Origin: Saccoglossus kowalevskii
Lineage: Eukaryota > Hemichordata > Enteropneusta > Harrimaniidae
Assembly (NCBI RefSeq): GCF_000003605.2
Contig: NW_003135338.1
Coordinates: 80,917-91,886, forward strand
Direction: 5' to 3'
Length of the DNA: 10,970 nucleotides
The notes under the pieces are model-generated. The model was not told the origin of the DNA and did not search any database. It was given only the letters and a program-made list of their open reading frames with translations. Within the stretch, counting starts at the first letter, position 1; the number at the start of each line of letters is the position of its first letter. A program made the position numbers and the translations under genes. Shown here in pieces: positions 1 to 9,286 of this stretch.

Positions 1-186
1 AAGTTTAACAGCGACGATACCGTTCGTCCACCAACACCATGGAAATATATATCCATTTGACTCAAATCGAAATTTGGTGACACATTATATTGCTGTTGGT
101 CCTCATGCACAAAAGTTTTGAGTCGCCTTACAAACGAGTGTCCTAAAATAAGAATCGTTGGTTTTTTGGCCGCGCACCTCCTTCAT
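1..186 (-). CDS. SGNH/GDSL esterase-like N-terminal region, cut by the left edge
   Basis: On the minus strand a frame from about position 190 to the window edge reads KKPTILILGHSFVRRL near its start (GHSFVRRL at 143-120) and HGVGGRTV near the edge (GVGGRTV at 38-18). A hydrophobic strand followed by G-H/D-S, then a conserved glycine block, is the layout of SGNH-hydrolase-type proteins. Very similar GHSF...HGVGGRTV proteins are common as uncharacterised, multicopy, transposon-associated genes in invertebrates; that is my recollection. The best ATG (186-184) lies one base out of frame with this reading, the shift falling in an A-run near 164-169, so this is either a frameshifted copy or an exon with another start. 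The GxND block would lie beyond the window. The catalytic serine position is present. An enzymatic role is inferred only from the motif; the copy could equally be dead. Confidence 0.5.
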
Positions 187-1446
187 CTTACACGTAATAA
201 AATGGCGGTCGAATTAAGCAAAAGAATCCGCCGCAGACTACAAATTCAAAACGCTTCTGGGAATGAAATTCAAATATGCCACACCAAACCACCTTCATTC
301 AAATCTTGGATGTATTAAGGTTGATAAATATACCAAGTGAAGCGGAGATCAATAGAAAATGAATATTATTTCCACAATTTACCACACTAAGAAAGACCAC
401 TTACATTTCTGTTGTGACGCCTTGAAGATGGAGTGACGTCACACCTCGCCCAACAAGAAGTGACATCACATTACGCACATCAGCCCCGTTGATGGCGCAC
501 TATCGCTTGCGTTCCAGCCACAAAGCCTATTGCTTCCGCAATACGTTATTTGCATTGCAGTGTTAATTAATTAATTTTGTTTTGGTGTAAGTAAATTAAA
601 CGTCAATGACGCATGCATATGTCAGTTTTGAGCAAGTGAGCTGTAGCCATAATCTCAACTTCTGTTGCATACATTCCTAATTTTATCATCTGACTTGTTT
701 GTACATACTGTTATAGTTTGACCAAAGTACCTTTATTTCTAGTCAAGTGCTGTACAGCGATGTTTCTAATAACAGCATGTCACTATACTAGAAACTGCCC
801 TGAGGAAACTTTCCATCTCCGTTCGGACTTCAATTCAATTCAATGTTCATCAGGGGTTACTTAAATATTCCATGATTGATGATGCTGCTAATTGGAACAG
901 TGTGATTAGTGTTAACAATAGATAATTTTGGGGTGTTCATTATTATTGACAATGACTATGTTCCTGGTTTACAAATATACGGGCGACAGAAATGACCTAG
1001 GGGTATGCATGAGGTGATTAAACCAACCCTGACGAAACCTACCAGGAGGTACTCCATCACAAGTCGACACGTGTCATTCACTGGCATCTTGTTTAAAAAT
1101 TGATTGTATTTTCCCTTAGGTAAGTCTGTCGATCGGCCAGGAAGTACAGTTGATCGACCGGTCGGTAACCATAACGATGGCCGTCATTTGTGTCAACGAT
1201 CGTCTATTTTCTGTATGTTCATCACTTATAGGCCAGTGTTGCACCAGGAGCTGTTCATCAATTATACAGGGGGGCAGGATCCAGGTACGGGGTAATAATA
1301 ATAATGATTATGTTCATTGAAGATATAAATTAATGTCAAAGTATTATGTAGTATTTAACAACATAAAAAATTATAGTTCCTCTTAATCAGAATCTAGTCT
1401 AAAATAGCTACCAAACTGTCAAAATTTATCTAATCAAAAAACAACT
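187..1446. other. No recognisable gene; AT-rich intergenic stretch
   Basis: No reading frame here gives a protein I recognise. A short plus-strand frame beginning in an AAAATGGCGG context (ATG at 202) stops at 318 and is probably chance; the same bases resemble a YY1-type site. A more GC-rich patch at 420-545 holds a perfect CRE palindrome. Around 1128-1165 an imperfect direct repeat GTYGATCGRCC occurs twice, and GTCGATC/GATCGAC forms a short inverted pair. A short TAA-rich run lies at about 1293-1310. Confidence 0.5.
434..441. promoter_or_regulatory. CRE-like palindrome TGACGTCA
   Basis: A perfect TGACGTCA (the CREB/ATF consensus) lies about 250 bases upstream, in the transcriptional sense, of the minus-strand SGNH-like start. 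A related TGACATCA follows at about 462-469. The match is exact, but an 8-bp site can occur by chance and no TATA box or initiator was identified with it, so a promoter role is only a possibility. Confidence 0.25.
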
Positions 1447-3050
1447 TCATGTGTCCATGTATGTGTACCAAATTTGGATAGAATTAATCAAAGCGTGTCC
1501 AAAGTATGATAAAGAACGCACGCACGCAACCGAAATTACAAGTTTTAGTTTTTGGACTACCGTCCGAACAGGAACGACAAAATAATGTTTTTGATTAATT
1601 TTTTGATGATTGAGATACTGGCAAGTGAACTGTAACTTTTCGTATTGGTTGAGGCAATATTGGTGCAGTTTGCATGCATTGTCATATGACACAATCATTC
1701 ATTCGTTTTGATGATTTTTAAATGCATCTCAGCGAATTCATTCATGACGTCAAAACCAATGCAAATTTTATGTGGATAGAACATGGTGAATAGACCTGGC
1801 GATAATGATGGATTGCCTGCAGAAAATGTCTGTATCTCGTCATGACTTGGACTTGTTTTTCTGTAATTACCATTTCTATACAATATGAATAAAGTTGAGC
1901 TGAGTACAGGTTCTTGGGAATGTAATTTGTTTATGTTTGTTCTCGCATTTATGTATGTACATTTTGCGTTATGTAGAAATAGTTTGACCATTGAAATGCA
2001 AACAACATTTGACTATTTTTCTTGATACGTGTGTATTTCAAACAAATTGCCAAGTGGTCATTTTGAAAGCGCATACGACTACAGAAAATTAGGACTTACT
2101 AGGATGAGGACAACAAAATATTGTTGCTGTTACTCATGCGGGACAGTTCATCAAAACATTCCACTACAGTACATAGTATGTAGTTCTGAGCACATGCTGA
2201 ATCTTGGTATTGTCTTCAGCAACACATCTTTCACTAACATCCTAACATCACGAGGGACCTCTTAGCCAACAGCTTCTGCAAATGTAAAATTACTCGAGGG
2301 GCTTCGTTTTGTAGCATTTCTTTAAATAGGTATATTCCGGAAAACCATCTGCTTAAATATGTGTCTTGACATCGACTCCACAAAAAACTGAAGCAAGGTA
2401 TATGCAGGAAAATTCCTACTCAAGTCCTGTAGAAAAGGTTGATAGTTTGATGGTGCAAGTTTTTGTGTTCCATTAGTGGTGATCCGTATTATAAGTTGTG
2501 AGGTACTAGGTGGGTTTCTAAATAGTGAAATCAGCAAGTTGAATTGTTCCAATGAGTTTAAGCGTAACTTTTCTCTGATTCTTATATTCAGGATTCAAAC
2601 CTGCTTTTGCAGTTGGTACAAAGACACAATCATACTCATACTATTGGGACAATTGTTCTGACTCATTCTCATCTTCTGTGAAGTATTGTAAAAAGATTTG
2701 ATTCATGCCAACAGCTGCACTGTCACAAGTTATGTCTGGAATATTACCACATTCTTTACATCTGAATGATATTGTTGAGAGGTGATGGTTTTACAGTCAT
2801 TAGAAAATTCTGTGTTTCAACATAATAATATAACAAATGTAACCAATTTTATAATAAATTAAATAAAAAAAACAGGAATAACCATATCGAATTTTAACCT
2901 AACTTGCAGTATAGTATATAGAAATATTCTTGAAATACACAATAAATCAATCATTGCCAACTAACATTGTAACTTACACTAAATATACATATTATATAAA
3001 TGTAACACTCACCTGCGATATGCCGCTAAAGGATTTTTCCCTTCCATCAT
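1447..3050 (-). pseudogene. Decayed HMGXB3-like / KDZ-type transposase-like gene
   Basis: Blocks on the minus strand follow the order expected for this family. At 2760-2521 a frame opens with CKECGNIPDITCDSAAVGMN, a CxxC zinc-knuckle-like start, and runs through one stop (2641-2643) to LKLIGTIQLADFTI. At 2552-2322 an overlapping frame contains FLQDLSRNFPAYTLLQ. At 1991-1695 comes SPGLFTMFYPHKICIGFDVM (about 1800-1740). At 1698-1447, after a one-base shift with an ATGA overlap, comes YDNACKLHQYCLNQ. The pairing SPG(L/I)FT-F-PH--C-GF followed by YDNAC-LH-YCLN is a signature I recognise from HMG-domain-containing-protein-3-like proteins and multicopy invertebrate relatives. I place these near KDZ (Kyakuja-Dileera-Zisupton) transposases by inference. 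The C-terminal part after YCLN is not readable. At least two frameshifts and several stops make it a relic. Confidence 0.65.
2762..3012 (-). other. Candidate intron in the HMGXB3-like relic
   Basis: On the minus strand CGCAG|GTGAGTG at 3013/3012 is a near-consensus splice donor, and ATCATTCAG|A at 2762/2761 is a plausible acceptor. A short exon beginning ATGATGGAAGGG (ATG at 3050-3048) ends in phase 2 (MMEGKNPLAAYR plus AG). It joins exactly in frame with the CKECG block, the split codon becoming AGA. The intron would be 251 nt and AT-rich. The phase match has a one-in-three chance of being accidental. The start codon and the first exon have no homology support. Confidence 0.4.
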
Positions 3051-4078
3051 GCGATTTAAATAACATTAGAGAAAACCGTAATGGATAAAATGATTGTTTA
3101 GGGTGAATAATAACAATTCTTGCTCATCAAAGTGTAGATGACATGTGTCCATGCATGACCATATAGAATACTGGGATAGAAAAAATAAAAAAGTTATTAA
3201 AATGGATATTTCAAATGGGCAATGAGATTAAACTCTAAATGTTTGCTACCGTATATACTAATGGCTTCAGACTGACTTACCGGTATTTTCGGGAATTAGG
3301 GAAATGTTATAGTATAATATGCTTTTTACTGGGAACGTTGTGACAGTCCAACAATGTATGCTGAAAAATTGTCACTGATCTTTTCACTTGTGCCATCAAA
3401 TATTGAGTTAGTTATTTTACATTCTTCTTATATATAACTGCCTCCCAACCAACCAGTTCTCTAGCACTGGGTCACTGTCATTCAAATTAAATGTGGGCAA
3501 ACATGACGTGGTTGGCCGACCACTGAAATAGTTGACAACAAATAATTGGGAAATAGTAGTTATCCAGTTGCTTTCAGATTATATATTGCCTTCAAATTCT
3601 TGGATAAAGGGTATGGAATAGACTTGTAGGAAATATACGTGAAAGTGCTTGTATGTTTGCGGTTTTCATTTGTCTCTGGAACCACACTGCCCATTATATC
3701 AGCTCCTGAAAAGTTTCATTTTCACCGAATAAGTTGTACCGAGCGAGCCCTCCTAAGAGGCAGCAGCTAAAAATTGTTCAACCGATGTAGATGTTCACAA
3801 AATGAGTATAACTGATCAGCGACTCAAGCATGAATATAGTATTTGTTCTTTTCACACTGGACGAAGTCATGAATATCTTCTATATTTTGTTACAACTCAA
3901 AAGTCATTTCTTCAGCACAGCCACTTTTAAAATGTATATCATATCCCTCTCTGTTGAACACAACATTAGGCTTCTTTTTTTAAGAAATAATAAAGAACAA
4001 ACAAATATAAACAGATATTTTTTGGAATCAAATCAGATAATATTTTTCTAACAATATAATTGTCAGTTTTAAGTACAG
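3051..4078. other. No recognisable gene
   Basis: This is AT-rich sequence without convincing coding potential. A 73-codon plus-strand frame (3830-4051) is low-complexity and hydrophobic and matches nothing I know. A small CCTC/GAGG hairpin lies near 3747-3762. The right end (about 4062-4078, TGTCAGTTTTAAGTACAG) looks like a splice acceptor for the YqaJ-like exon that follows. Confidence 0.45.
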
Positions 4079-4255
4079 ACCACCGAGCCATTGGATCACC
4101 TTGCATTTGGAATCCGCCACGAGCCCATTGCACGACAGTTGTATTTTGTCATATACAAAGATATGCAAAGAAAAGCGGAAATTGAAGATACTGGTTTAGT
4201 AATTTGTATGGATGTGCCTCTCAAATCAATAAATTCAAACTCGCAAAGTGTATGA
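4079..4255 (+). pseudogene. YqaJ-like exonuclease fragment
   Basis: Starting immediately after an acceptor-like TACAG, the frame reads LAFGIRHEPIARQLYFVIYK and then EIEDTGLVICMDVPL before stopping at 4253-4255. The pattern G-(K/R)-x-E-P-x-A-(R/K)-x-x-Y, a helix, then (E/D)-x-G-L-x-I-----P-(Y/F)-L is how the N-terminal half of YqaJ/lambda-exonuclease-like domains runs in invertebrate transposon proteins. The glutamate in the HEP block corresponds to a conserved active-site-region residue of this fold. The downstream metal-binding SPDG and ExK blocks should follow, but I cannot read them between 4256 and 4500, so the copy is truncated or scrambled. It sits tail-to-tail with the THAP-DDE transposase relic about 740 bases away, consistent with both belonging to one ISL2EU-type element. 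The family call is motif-based and could be mistaken. Confidence 0.5.
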
Positions 4256-4990
4256 ACTATTCCAAAAACAACACGTTAATCGACAACTTTGAAAAACTCA
4301 TATTCCGTACTCATAAATTTCTTAAAAACTCAAAACTGTGTGTTGCAAATACTTCGTCTACTGAGAAACGTTCAAATTTACCATTATAAAAGACCTCACA
4401 AACTTATTAAATATCAGTTTAAATGGAGATCTGAGCGTTTACTAAAACATTATTCAACATCACAGTGGATTCTTCCAACATGTATGACAGCTTAATTATC
4501 GTCATCTCAGGTACACGGGAGTGTTACGTTCGCCAACCCTTCGACCGAACTAAGACAACACAGAGATGGAATTCGTGTCAACTTCTCTAGTATCAGCGCC
4601 ACGTGGAGACTTCGCCAAGCCTGGCTCGCCTGGCGGAGAACTTCCTAAGACTCTCCCCTCGTGTGTCGAACTCCAACGACTCTGCCAATACTAGCTTTAT
4701 TCACTTCTCAAACATTAACCTATCACATGGAAGTTTAAGATCTATAGGTGTGGCCTCCACACATTAAACTCACATGTAACCAATCACACGAAGTACTTAA
4801 TATATTTGATTAATTGTTCGCTATATTAAAATACACATACCAAACTGTCGGGAAAAGCAGTCGGGTTGGTGACGTTTATATCATAATTAGTTCCAATCAC
4901 TGACTCGACTACTGCTTAGTACGTCGTATACGCCTAAATGATGACAGCCAGCTATTCGCATATTTTTTATATTCACCTCAGTCTGGAAAT
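4256..4990. other. Spacer between the YqaJ-like and transposase relics
   Basis: Two overlapping plus-strand frames (4204-4389 and 4289-4495) show no recognisable domain; they may include scrambled remains of the YqaJ-like gene. The part at 4520-4700 is clearly more GC-rich than its surroundings and contains short inverted repeats such as GTTCG...CGAAC (about 4528-4550). It looks like a separate insertion of unknown type. The rest, 4700-4990, is AT-rich without visible signals. Confidence 0.4.
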
Positions 4991-6573
4991 TCATTTGTTC
5001 ACCAGGGGTGACAACAAATTACAAATCCCTGCTGCAACTATTACAATTTCGTTCGCTACTGATTTCATAGACAGTGGGAGAATATTCGCTCTAACTCTTG
5101 CTATTCTCCTGTTTTAACAATTTCGTTTGCGTTTAATCGCTTCCCCGAGCGACATTTTCGAGTTTGGGCTACCTTCTACTTTGCTCTACATTCAAGAAGC
5201 AATCCCTGAATATTGAATCCCGTATCGATATCATTATACCATCCGGTTCAAGAAGTTTTAGGAATCAACTATTTAAATCTATCTGAAACAAACGTGAATG
5301 CTCCGTCTGGACTAATACCAAACATACATTTGTATGTATTATATGATTTATATGAACTGTAAGTTGCAATTTGTGTAGTAGGCTTCTGTATGAAAAACTC
5401 AGTACAATATATAATGCAAGACAAGTTTAAATGATAGGGGCATGTGATAGGGGCATGTTAATTTGTTGTACACATGGCCACATTAAACATTGAAATATGG
5501 TTGTCATGTTATTCATGTTGTAAATATTTGTGAAACACGGGTAGAAATACCAAATAAATCATCCAAAAAGACAACCCCAATTGTAGTCGCAGCAATGTTA
5601 AAATATATTCATATTTTTTGGGGAGGGGGCAGGTTTTGTTATTATTGGCGTTTTGACTGCCACAACAGTATTTCAAATTTGTCTCACTGTCATCTAAAAT
5701 CTCAAAAAATCAGTTTTACGATATGGAAAACCAGTGTAAATACAAACAGATTTGTCAGATTCAAAAACTTTCTCCAGTACAAGTTCAAGCCTAAAAGTGT
5801 TATCATCTAACTTTGTTTTTAATATAGAATAGTCATTTTCCTTTTTATTTAAGTGTTCAATCTGTTCTCCAGTCAAATCAGTCTGTGTTGAGATTTCGCA
5901 AGTAGTTTTAGTGTATATCTGAAAATTCGAATCGTCGTGACTGTCTGTAGATTTACTCTCCCAATCACGGTAACCCTGCTTGTACTGTTCTATCACTGTC
6001 TACATACATTTAATCATTCTGAGTTTTCAATAATCATGCGTGAAAATTTCTCATATTGAAAGTAAAAACAAAACAAAAAACGCAGGTACACAGGAAAATA
6101 ATGCGAAATCATTGAAACAGAGGAAACTAAATTTACAAAACAGACAAACTAAGAATATTGTGTAAATACAACTTCAAATTCTTCGTTCATTTTTACTTTA
6201 ACTTGGCAACAAATGCCATCGTAAGGATTCAACAACAAAGTCAATGTGGCAATCGGCAACGAACGAATTTTCCATCATATCCGGCTCACGGTTTTCGTTT
6301 GCGCTCGTCTTGAGAAGCTGTCTTAGTTTTTCAATCGATGTATAACTGGGGTTGAGTAACGACTGTCTTCAGTTATTGTACTCAAAAAGTACTGACACGG
6401 GATGGTTTTCCGTTGGCCCTTTTCCACCTGGAAAATATCGTGACCAAACCCAGGAATATTTATTTGGAATCCACTTAGGTTTCCGACGAAGCATTTGAAT
6501 CCACTGACGTCGAAGAGTTTATTTCTTGGATGAAGGAAATGCATGAAAAGTTACATCCAATTCTTGAAAAACG
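4991..6573 (-). pseudogene. Decayed THAP / HTH_Tnp_4 / DDE_Tnp_4 transposase
   Basis: Reading down the minus strand: at 6566-6375, VTFHAFPSSKK, WIPNKYSWVWSRYF and a P-----LFEYN ending form the C-terminal two-thirds of a THAP zinc finger (the second metal Cys now Trp, the final His now Tyr). A charged linker with STQTDL and a short coiled coil follows at 5996-5700, ending in IYTGFP. At 5679-5510, NLKYCCGSQNA, then LTLLRLQLGL and DDLFGISTRVSQIFTT, form the HTH_Tnp_4 helix-turn-helix. At 5415-5280, CTEFFIQKPTTQIATYSSYK, then FGISPDGAFTFVSD, form the first DDE_Tnp_4 block. At 5240-5190 comes IDTGFNIQGLLL. The C-terminus, IPLSMKS-like then VANEIVIVAAGICNLLSPLV, ends with a stop at 4991-4993. The first catalytic Asp is Tyr (5407-5409), the second Asp is kept (5224-5226), and the segment with the catalytic Glu is deleted. 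Multiple stops and frameshifts show it is dead. Confidence 0.85.
5432..5457. repeat. 13-bp perfect tandem duplication
   Basis: TGATAGGGGCATG occurs twice head-to-tail with no mismatch. It lies in the transposase relic just upstream of the first DDE block, where one copy encodes the HMPLSF stretch expected there. A 13-bp duplication shifts the frame by one, so it is one of the inactivating lesions. Replication slippage is the simplest origin; the perfect identity suggests it is fairly recent. Confidence 0.9.
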
Positions 6574-7108
6574 ATTGTAAAAAATAACTATTCCTTATAG
6601 CAGACGCCGCTCAAATTTCACCCCCCCGCCCTCTTTGAGATTTCGTGAGAAAAATAGTAACTCGTAAATTAGGAATTTGACCTAACCACGCTAAATAATA
6701 TATTTATGGCGGAAAGGTCGACTCTGGGACTTGGGGTAACAACAATGGGAGACTCTGCTGGGCCGTCTTTCCATTTCACATCTTATCTGACTCGCAATGT
6801 TAGAAGAGCATTGTTTACTTTTTAGCAGGTTCGCAAATTCCAGGGGGGGTATAGATCCAGGGGAAAGTCAGTTCAGCAAACGCATTTGAACAGAATATTT
6901 TGTTTGCATGGCAACTCGCTGCAAATCCAAAGTATCAACCCAGCTGAAAACCGAATTTTAGCTTTAGCTGGGCTTGGGTTTAAAAAAATCAAATCACAAT
7001 GAATTGAGTGATGGAGATGGTAACCTGTGGTTTTCTGCAATTGAAAGACTGCAGTGAATTTCAGATGATGCAGTGTTCACCAAATACACGTAAACTGGGT
7101 GTGATAAC
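6574..7108. other. No recognisable gene
   Basis: This holds the expected upstream side of the THAP-DDE gene (minus) and of the retrotransposon fragment (plus). The first CxxC half of the THAP finger is not readable here. Short G- and C-runs occur (about 6620-6630 and 6842-6849), and CTCAAA/TTTGAG flanks the C-run. A possible faint remnant of the retrotransposon linker between endonuclease and reverse transcriptase lies at 7010-7060. No promoter could be identified. Confidence 0.4.
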
Positions 7109-8058
7109 ATGTATGTGGTCTGTTATCTCAAGGCTAATTTGGGGGTTCAGGTCAAAAATCAATTTACTGCCCATACAGAAGAATTTGTCAAACCTTCATC
7201 AACTATTGACAATATGCATAACAACCTGGATGCCGATACTTCTACCATCTCATATTTCCAGCCTACCTCATCAGATGAAATCCATAACATCATCAAGAAA
7301 GCACCACCTAATTCGTGTTGTTTATATCTTATTCCAACACATCTTCTCAAGACGCTTCAAAGCACAATTATTCCTCTAATCACCACAATTATCAACCTTT
7401 CGCTTTCCCATGGAACCAGCTTTCTTCAAATCTGCTATTGTGACTGTATTTGATCCTTATATTCTCAAGAATTACATACCAATTTCCAATCTGCTTTTTA
7501 TCTCAAAAGTACTTGAATATGTTGTAGCCATAAGATTCAATGCATATCTTTCCACAATTTCACTATTCGAACCACTACAGCCCGCTTATAGACAGTTCCA
7601 CAGCACAGAAACGGCACTCCTCAAAGTTCACAATGACATTTTAACCTCACTTGATGCAGGAAAATGTCATACTTATCAGCCGCTTTTGACACTGTAGACC
7701 ACACTATTCTTCTTGATCGTCTATCAACTCTGGGCATACATGATCTTGCCCTGAAATGATTATTTTAATATGTTATAGGCATACATCAATATATCGCCAT
7801 ATATGGGCATTACGCATCTAAAATCTTTCTTCACTGTGACATACCCCAAGGGTTAGTATTCAGACCAGTATTATTCTCACTATACATAGCCCCACTTGGT
7901 CAGATCATTCGTCAACATAATCTTGAATTTCACCAATATGCTATGATAATCAACTGTGTTTAGCATTCACCTGAGCCAACATTTCAAATGCAGTTACACA
8001 AATGGATGACTCTCAACAAGCTTCATCTCAACGGAAGAAGAAAGGAAAGTTTTGCCAC
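7109..8058 (+). pseudogene. CR1/L2-type non-LTR retrotransposon reverse transcriptase fragment
   Basis: Blocks occur in the order of the CR1/L2 (Jockey-group) RT. FQPTSSDEIHNIIKKAPPNS and the following LIPTHLLK lie at 7257-7360, with LITTIINLSLSHG next. After a frameshift come FFKSAIVTV, NYIPISNLLFISKVLEYVVA, RQFHSTETALLKVHNDIL and LDAGKC (7420-7670). After a second shift comes AFDTVDHTILLDRL (7682-7723), with a stop at 7757 where LKWF is usual. Then [20 protein letters not shown] appears at 7841-7900. The catalytic F-x-Y-A-D-D block at about 7931-7955 has become FHQYAMIIN, so both Asp are lost. WMTLNKLHLNG near 8005-8034 is the last readable block. The endonuclease domain, any ORF1 and the 3' end are missing, as in a typical truncated and decayed LINE copy. 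Confidence 0.88.
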
Positions 8059-8059
8059 T

Positions 8060-8075
8060 TGATCAAAATTGATCA
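8060..8075. repeat. Short palindrome TGATCAA-AA-TTGATCA
   Basis: Perfect 7-bp arms separated by two bases lie right where recognisable reverse-transcriptase sequence ends. It may mark the junction of the retrotransposon fragment with flanking DNA, or be chance in AT-rich sequence. Confidence 0.5.
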
Positions 8076-9286
8076 TATTGTATACGCAGTGCGCATGCTT
8101 CGGGCAAATCCCTTACAAATAAAAGCTAAATACTAAACGCCCTCTATGGCGAACTTGTAAGTAAATGCAAACTGTCTAACTACATACAAATTACTCATAA
8201 TTACATTAAGTACAAGAGAACTGGTGATGATTGTGAACCATAACTGCCTCAGCACAAAGGCTTTTGTGTAATGTATTCTAGTGTAATTTACAATATATCT
8301 GCATTAACCTTCACTGTTAAGGACAATATGGGAGTAGAAGCAAGGCTACGCAAATTTTGCGAAATAGTAGTTAGTTAGAATTACCAGACATTGTGGGACA
8401 TAAAGAAGTGGCCTATTAACCCATGAAACATACTCGCACACATCCGTACATATCACCCTGTCTTATTCTGTGGGACAAAGCTGTTATGTACACAATCATA
8501 ATAACTGGAAATGGTTTCACACAAAAAAGTGTTAATAATTATGAACAATAAAAACTGAAATTTAGAAAAACTATGAACAAAAAATAATGAAAGTCTGTGA
8601 TTTTCTGTACAGTTTCCAGTAAATTATTAACCGAACCATGACATTTATAAAAAGCACAGTGCTGAGATTCACTTCGAGTATATCAGAAATATAATCTTAC
8701 AATTGCATATGAGTCGTCAAAACGTACAGTTTGGTGACATAAGTCAAATTTTGTATAGTTCAATATGCGTACAACCACCCATATACTAGTACATTTTGAC
8801 AATAAACCCCTCTTTCACATTGTGCAAATACAAACAAGACATTAAACCTTTCTGACAGTAATATGTAAGCGTTGTATAAACCCGAATGAAAAGTCTTGAG
8901 TCACGGCGAATACGTCTATCGAGTAGCCCATTTAAAAATCTCTTCAACTAACCAAGGCCAATCATTAATTAAATAATATTAATTTTATTAACACTTACAA
9001 TCCCCGGAGGGATCCGCAATGGCTACAAATGTTTAAGAAAGAATAAAAGGTTAAACAATACAGCTAATACATTACTGTAACAGAGAAAAAAAAATATTAA
9101 GACTAAATTATTATACAGTAAAACGATAGAAAAACACTTAACTGGGAAACTGGGGTTGTTGTCTTATTTTGAAACACTTCTTTAGGTACTTTGCTACAGG
9201 GAGTGTTAGACCACTGTTGTTTAGCAAGACTATGAATTGTGTCTTTGGTGACATAGACATTTCTATCGGGGTTCTTAATTTTCATT
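8076..9286. other. No recognisable gene; AT-rich stretch
   Basis: No reading frame here shows a family I recognise. CGCC-CTCTAT-GGCG near 8139-8152 is a short inverted motif similar to those at the ends of some invertebrate DNA transposons, but I found no partner copy. A minus-strand 74-codon frame at 9327-9103 has unremarkable, polar composition and overlaps the small frame described next. Several short A- and T-runs occur; no array, tRNA or rRNA was seen. Confidence 0.4.

Noticed and set aside
202-318. Plus-strand frame starting in AAAATGGCGG (MAVELSKRIRRRL...)
   Set aside because: Only 38 codons, no family match and no continuation; the ATG context alone is not enough to call a gene.
1104-1295. 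63-codon plus-strand frame with a GTAAGT-like donor inside
   Set aside because: No recognisable domain; the frame seems to be chance, and the donor has no matching exon.
2029-2265. 78-codon plus-strand frame rich in cysteine
   Set aside because: It is antisense to the HMGXB3-like relic, where minus-strand homology explains the residual openness.
3830-4051. 73-codon plus-strand frame, hydrophobic
   Set aside because: Low complexity, AT-driven composition and no motif; treated as chance.
4522-4870. Possible solo LTR starting TGTTACG with a primer-binding-like TTGGTGACG near 4865
   Set aside because: No CA end precedes the supposed primer site, no 4-6 bp target duplication was found, and no gag or pol blocks are nearby.
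5490-5810. 106-codon plus-strand frame
   Set aside because: It is the antisense shadow of the HTH_Tnp_4 and linker parts of the transposase relic.
6000-6202. Possible intron between the THAP part and the linker part of the transposase
   Set aside because: GT and AG ends can be found (donor 6202/6201, acceptor 6001/6000), but the phases do not match the two readable frames, so it may just be a decayed segment.
7159-7350. 63-codon minus-strand frame
   Set aside because: It is the antisense shadow of the CR1/L2 reverse-transcriptase fragment.
8139-8152. CGCC-CTCTAT-GGCG as a transposon terminal repeat
   Set aside because: Only one copy found; 4-bp arms are too short to be meaningful.
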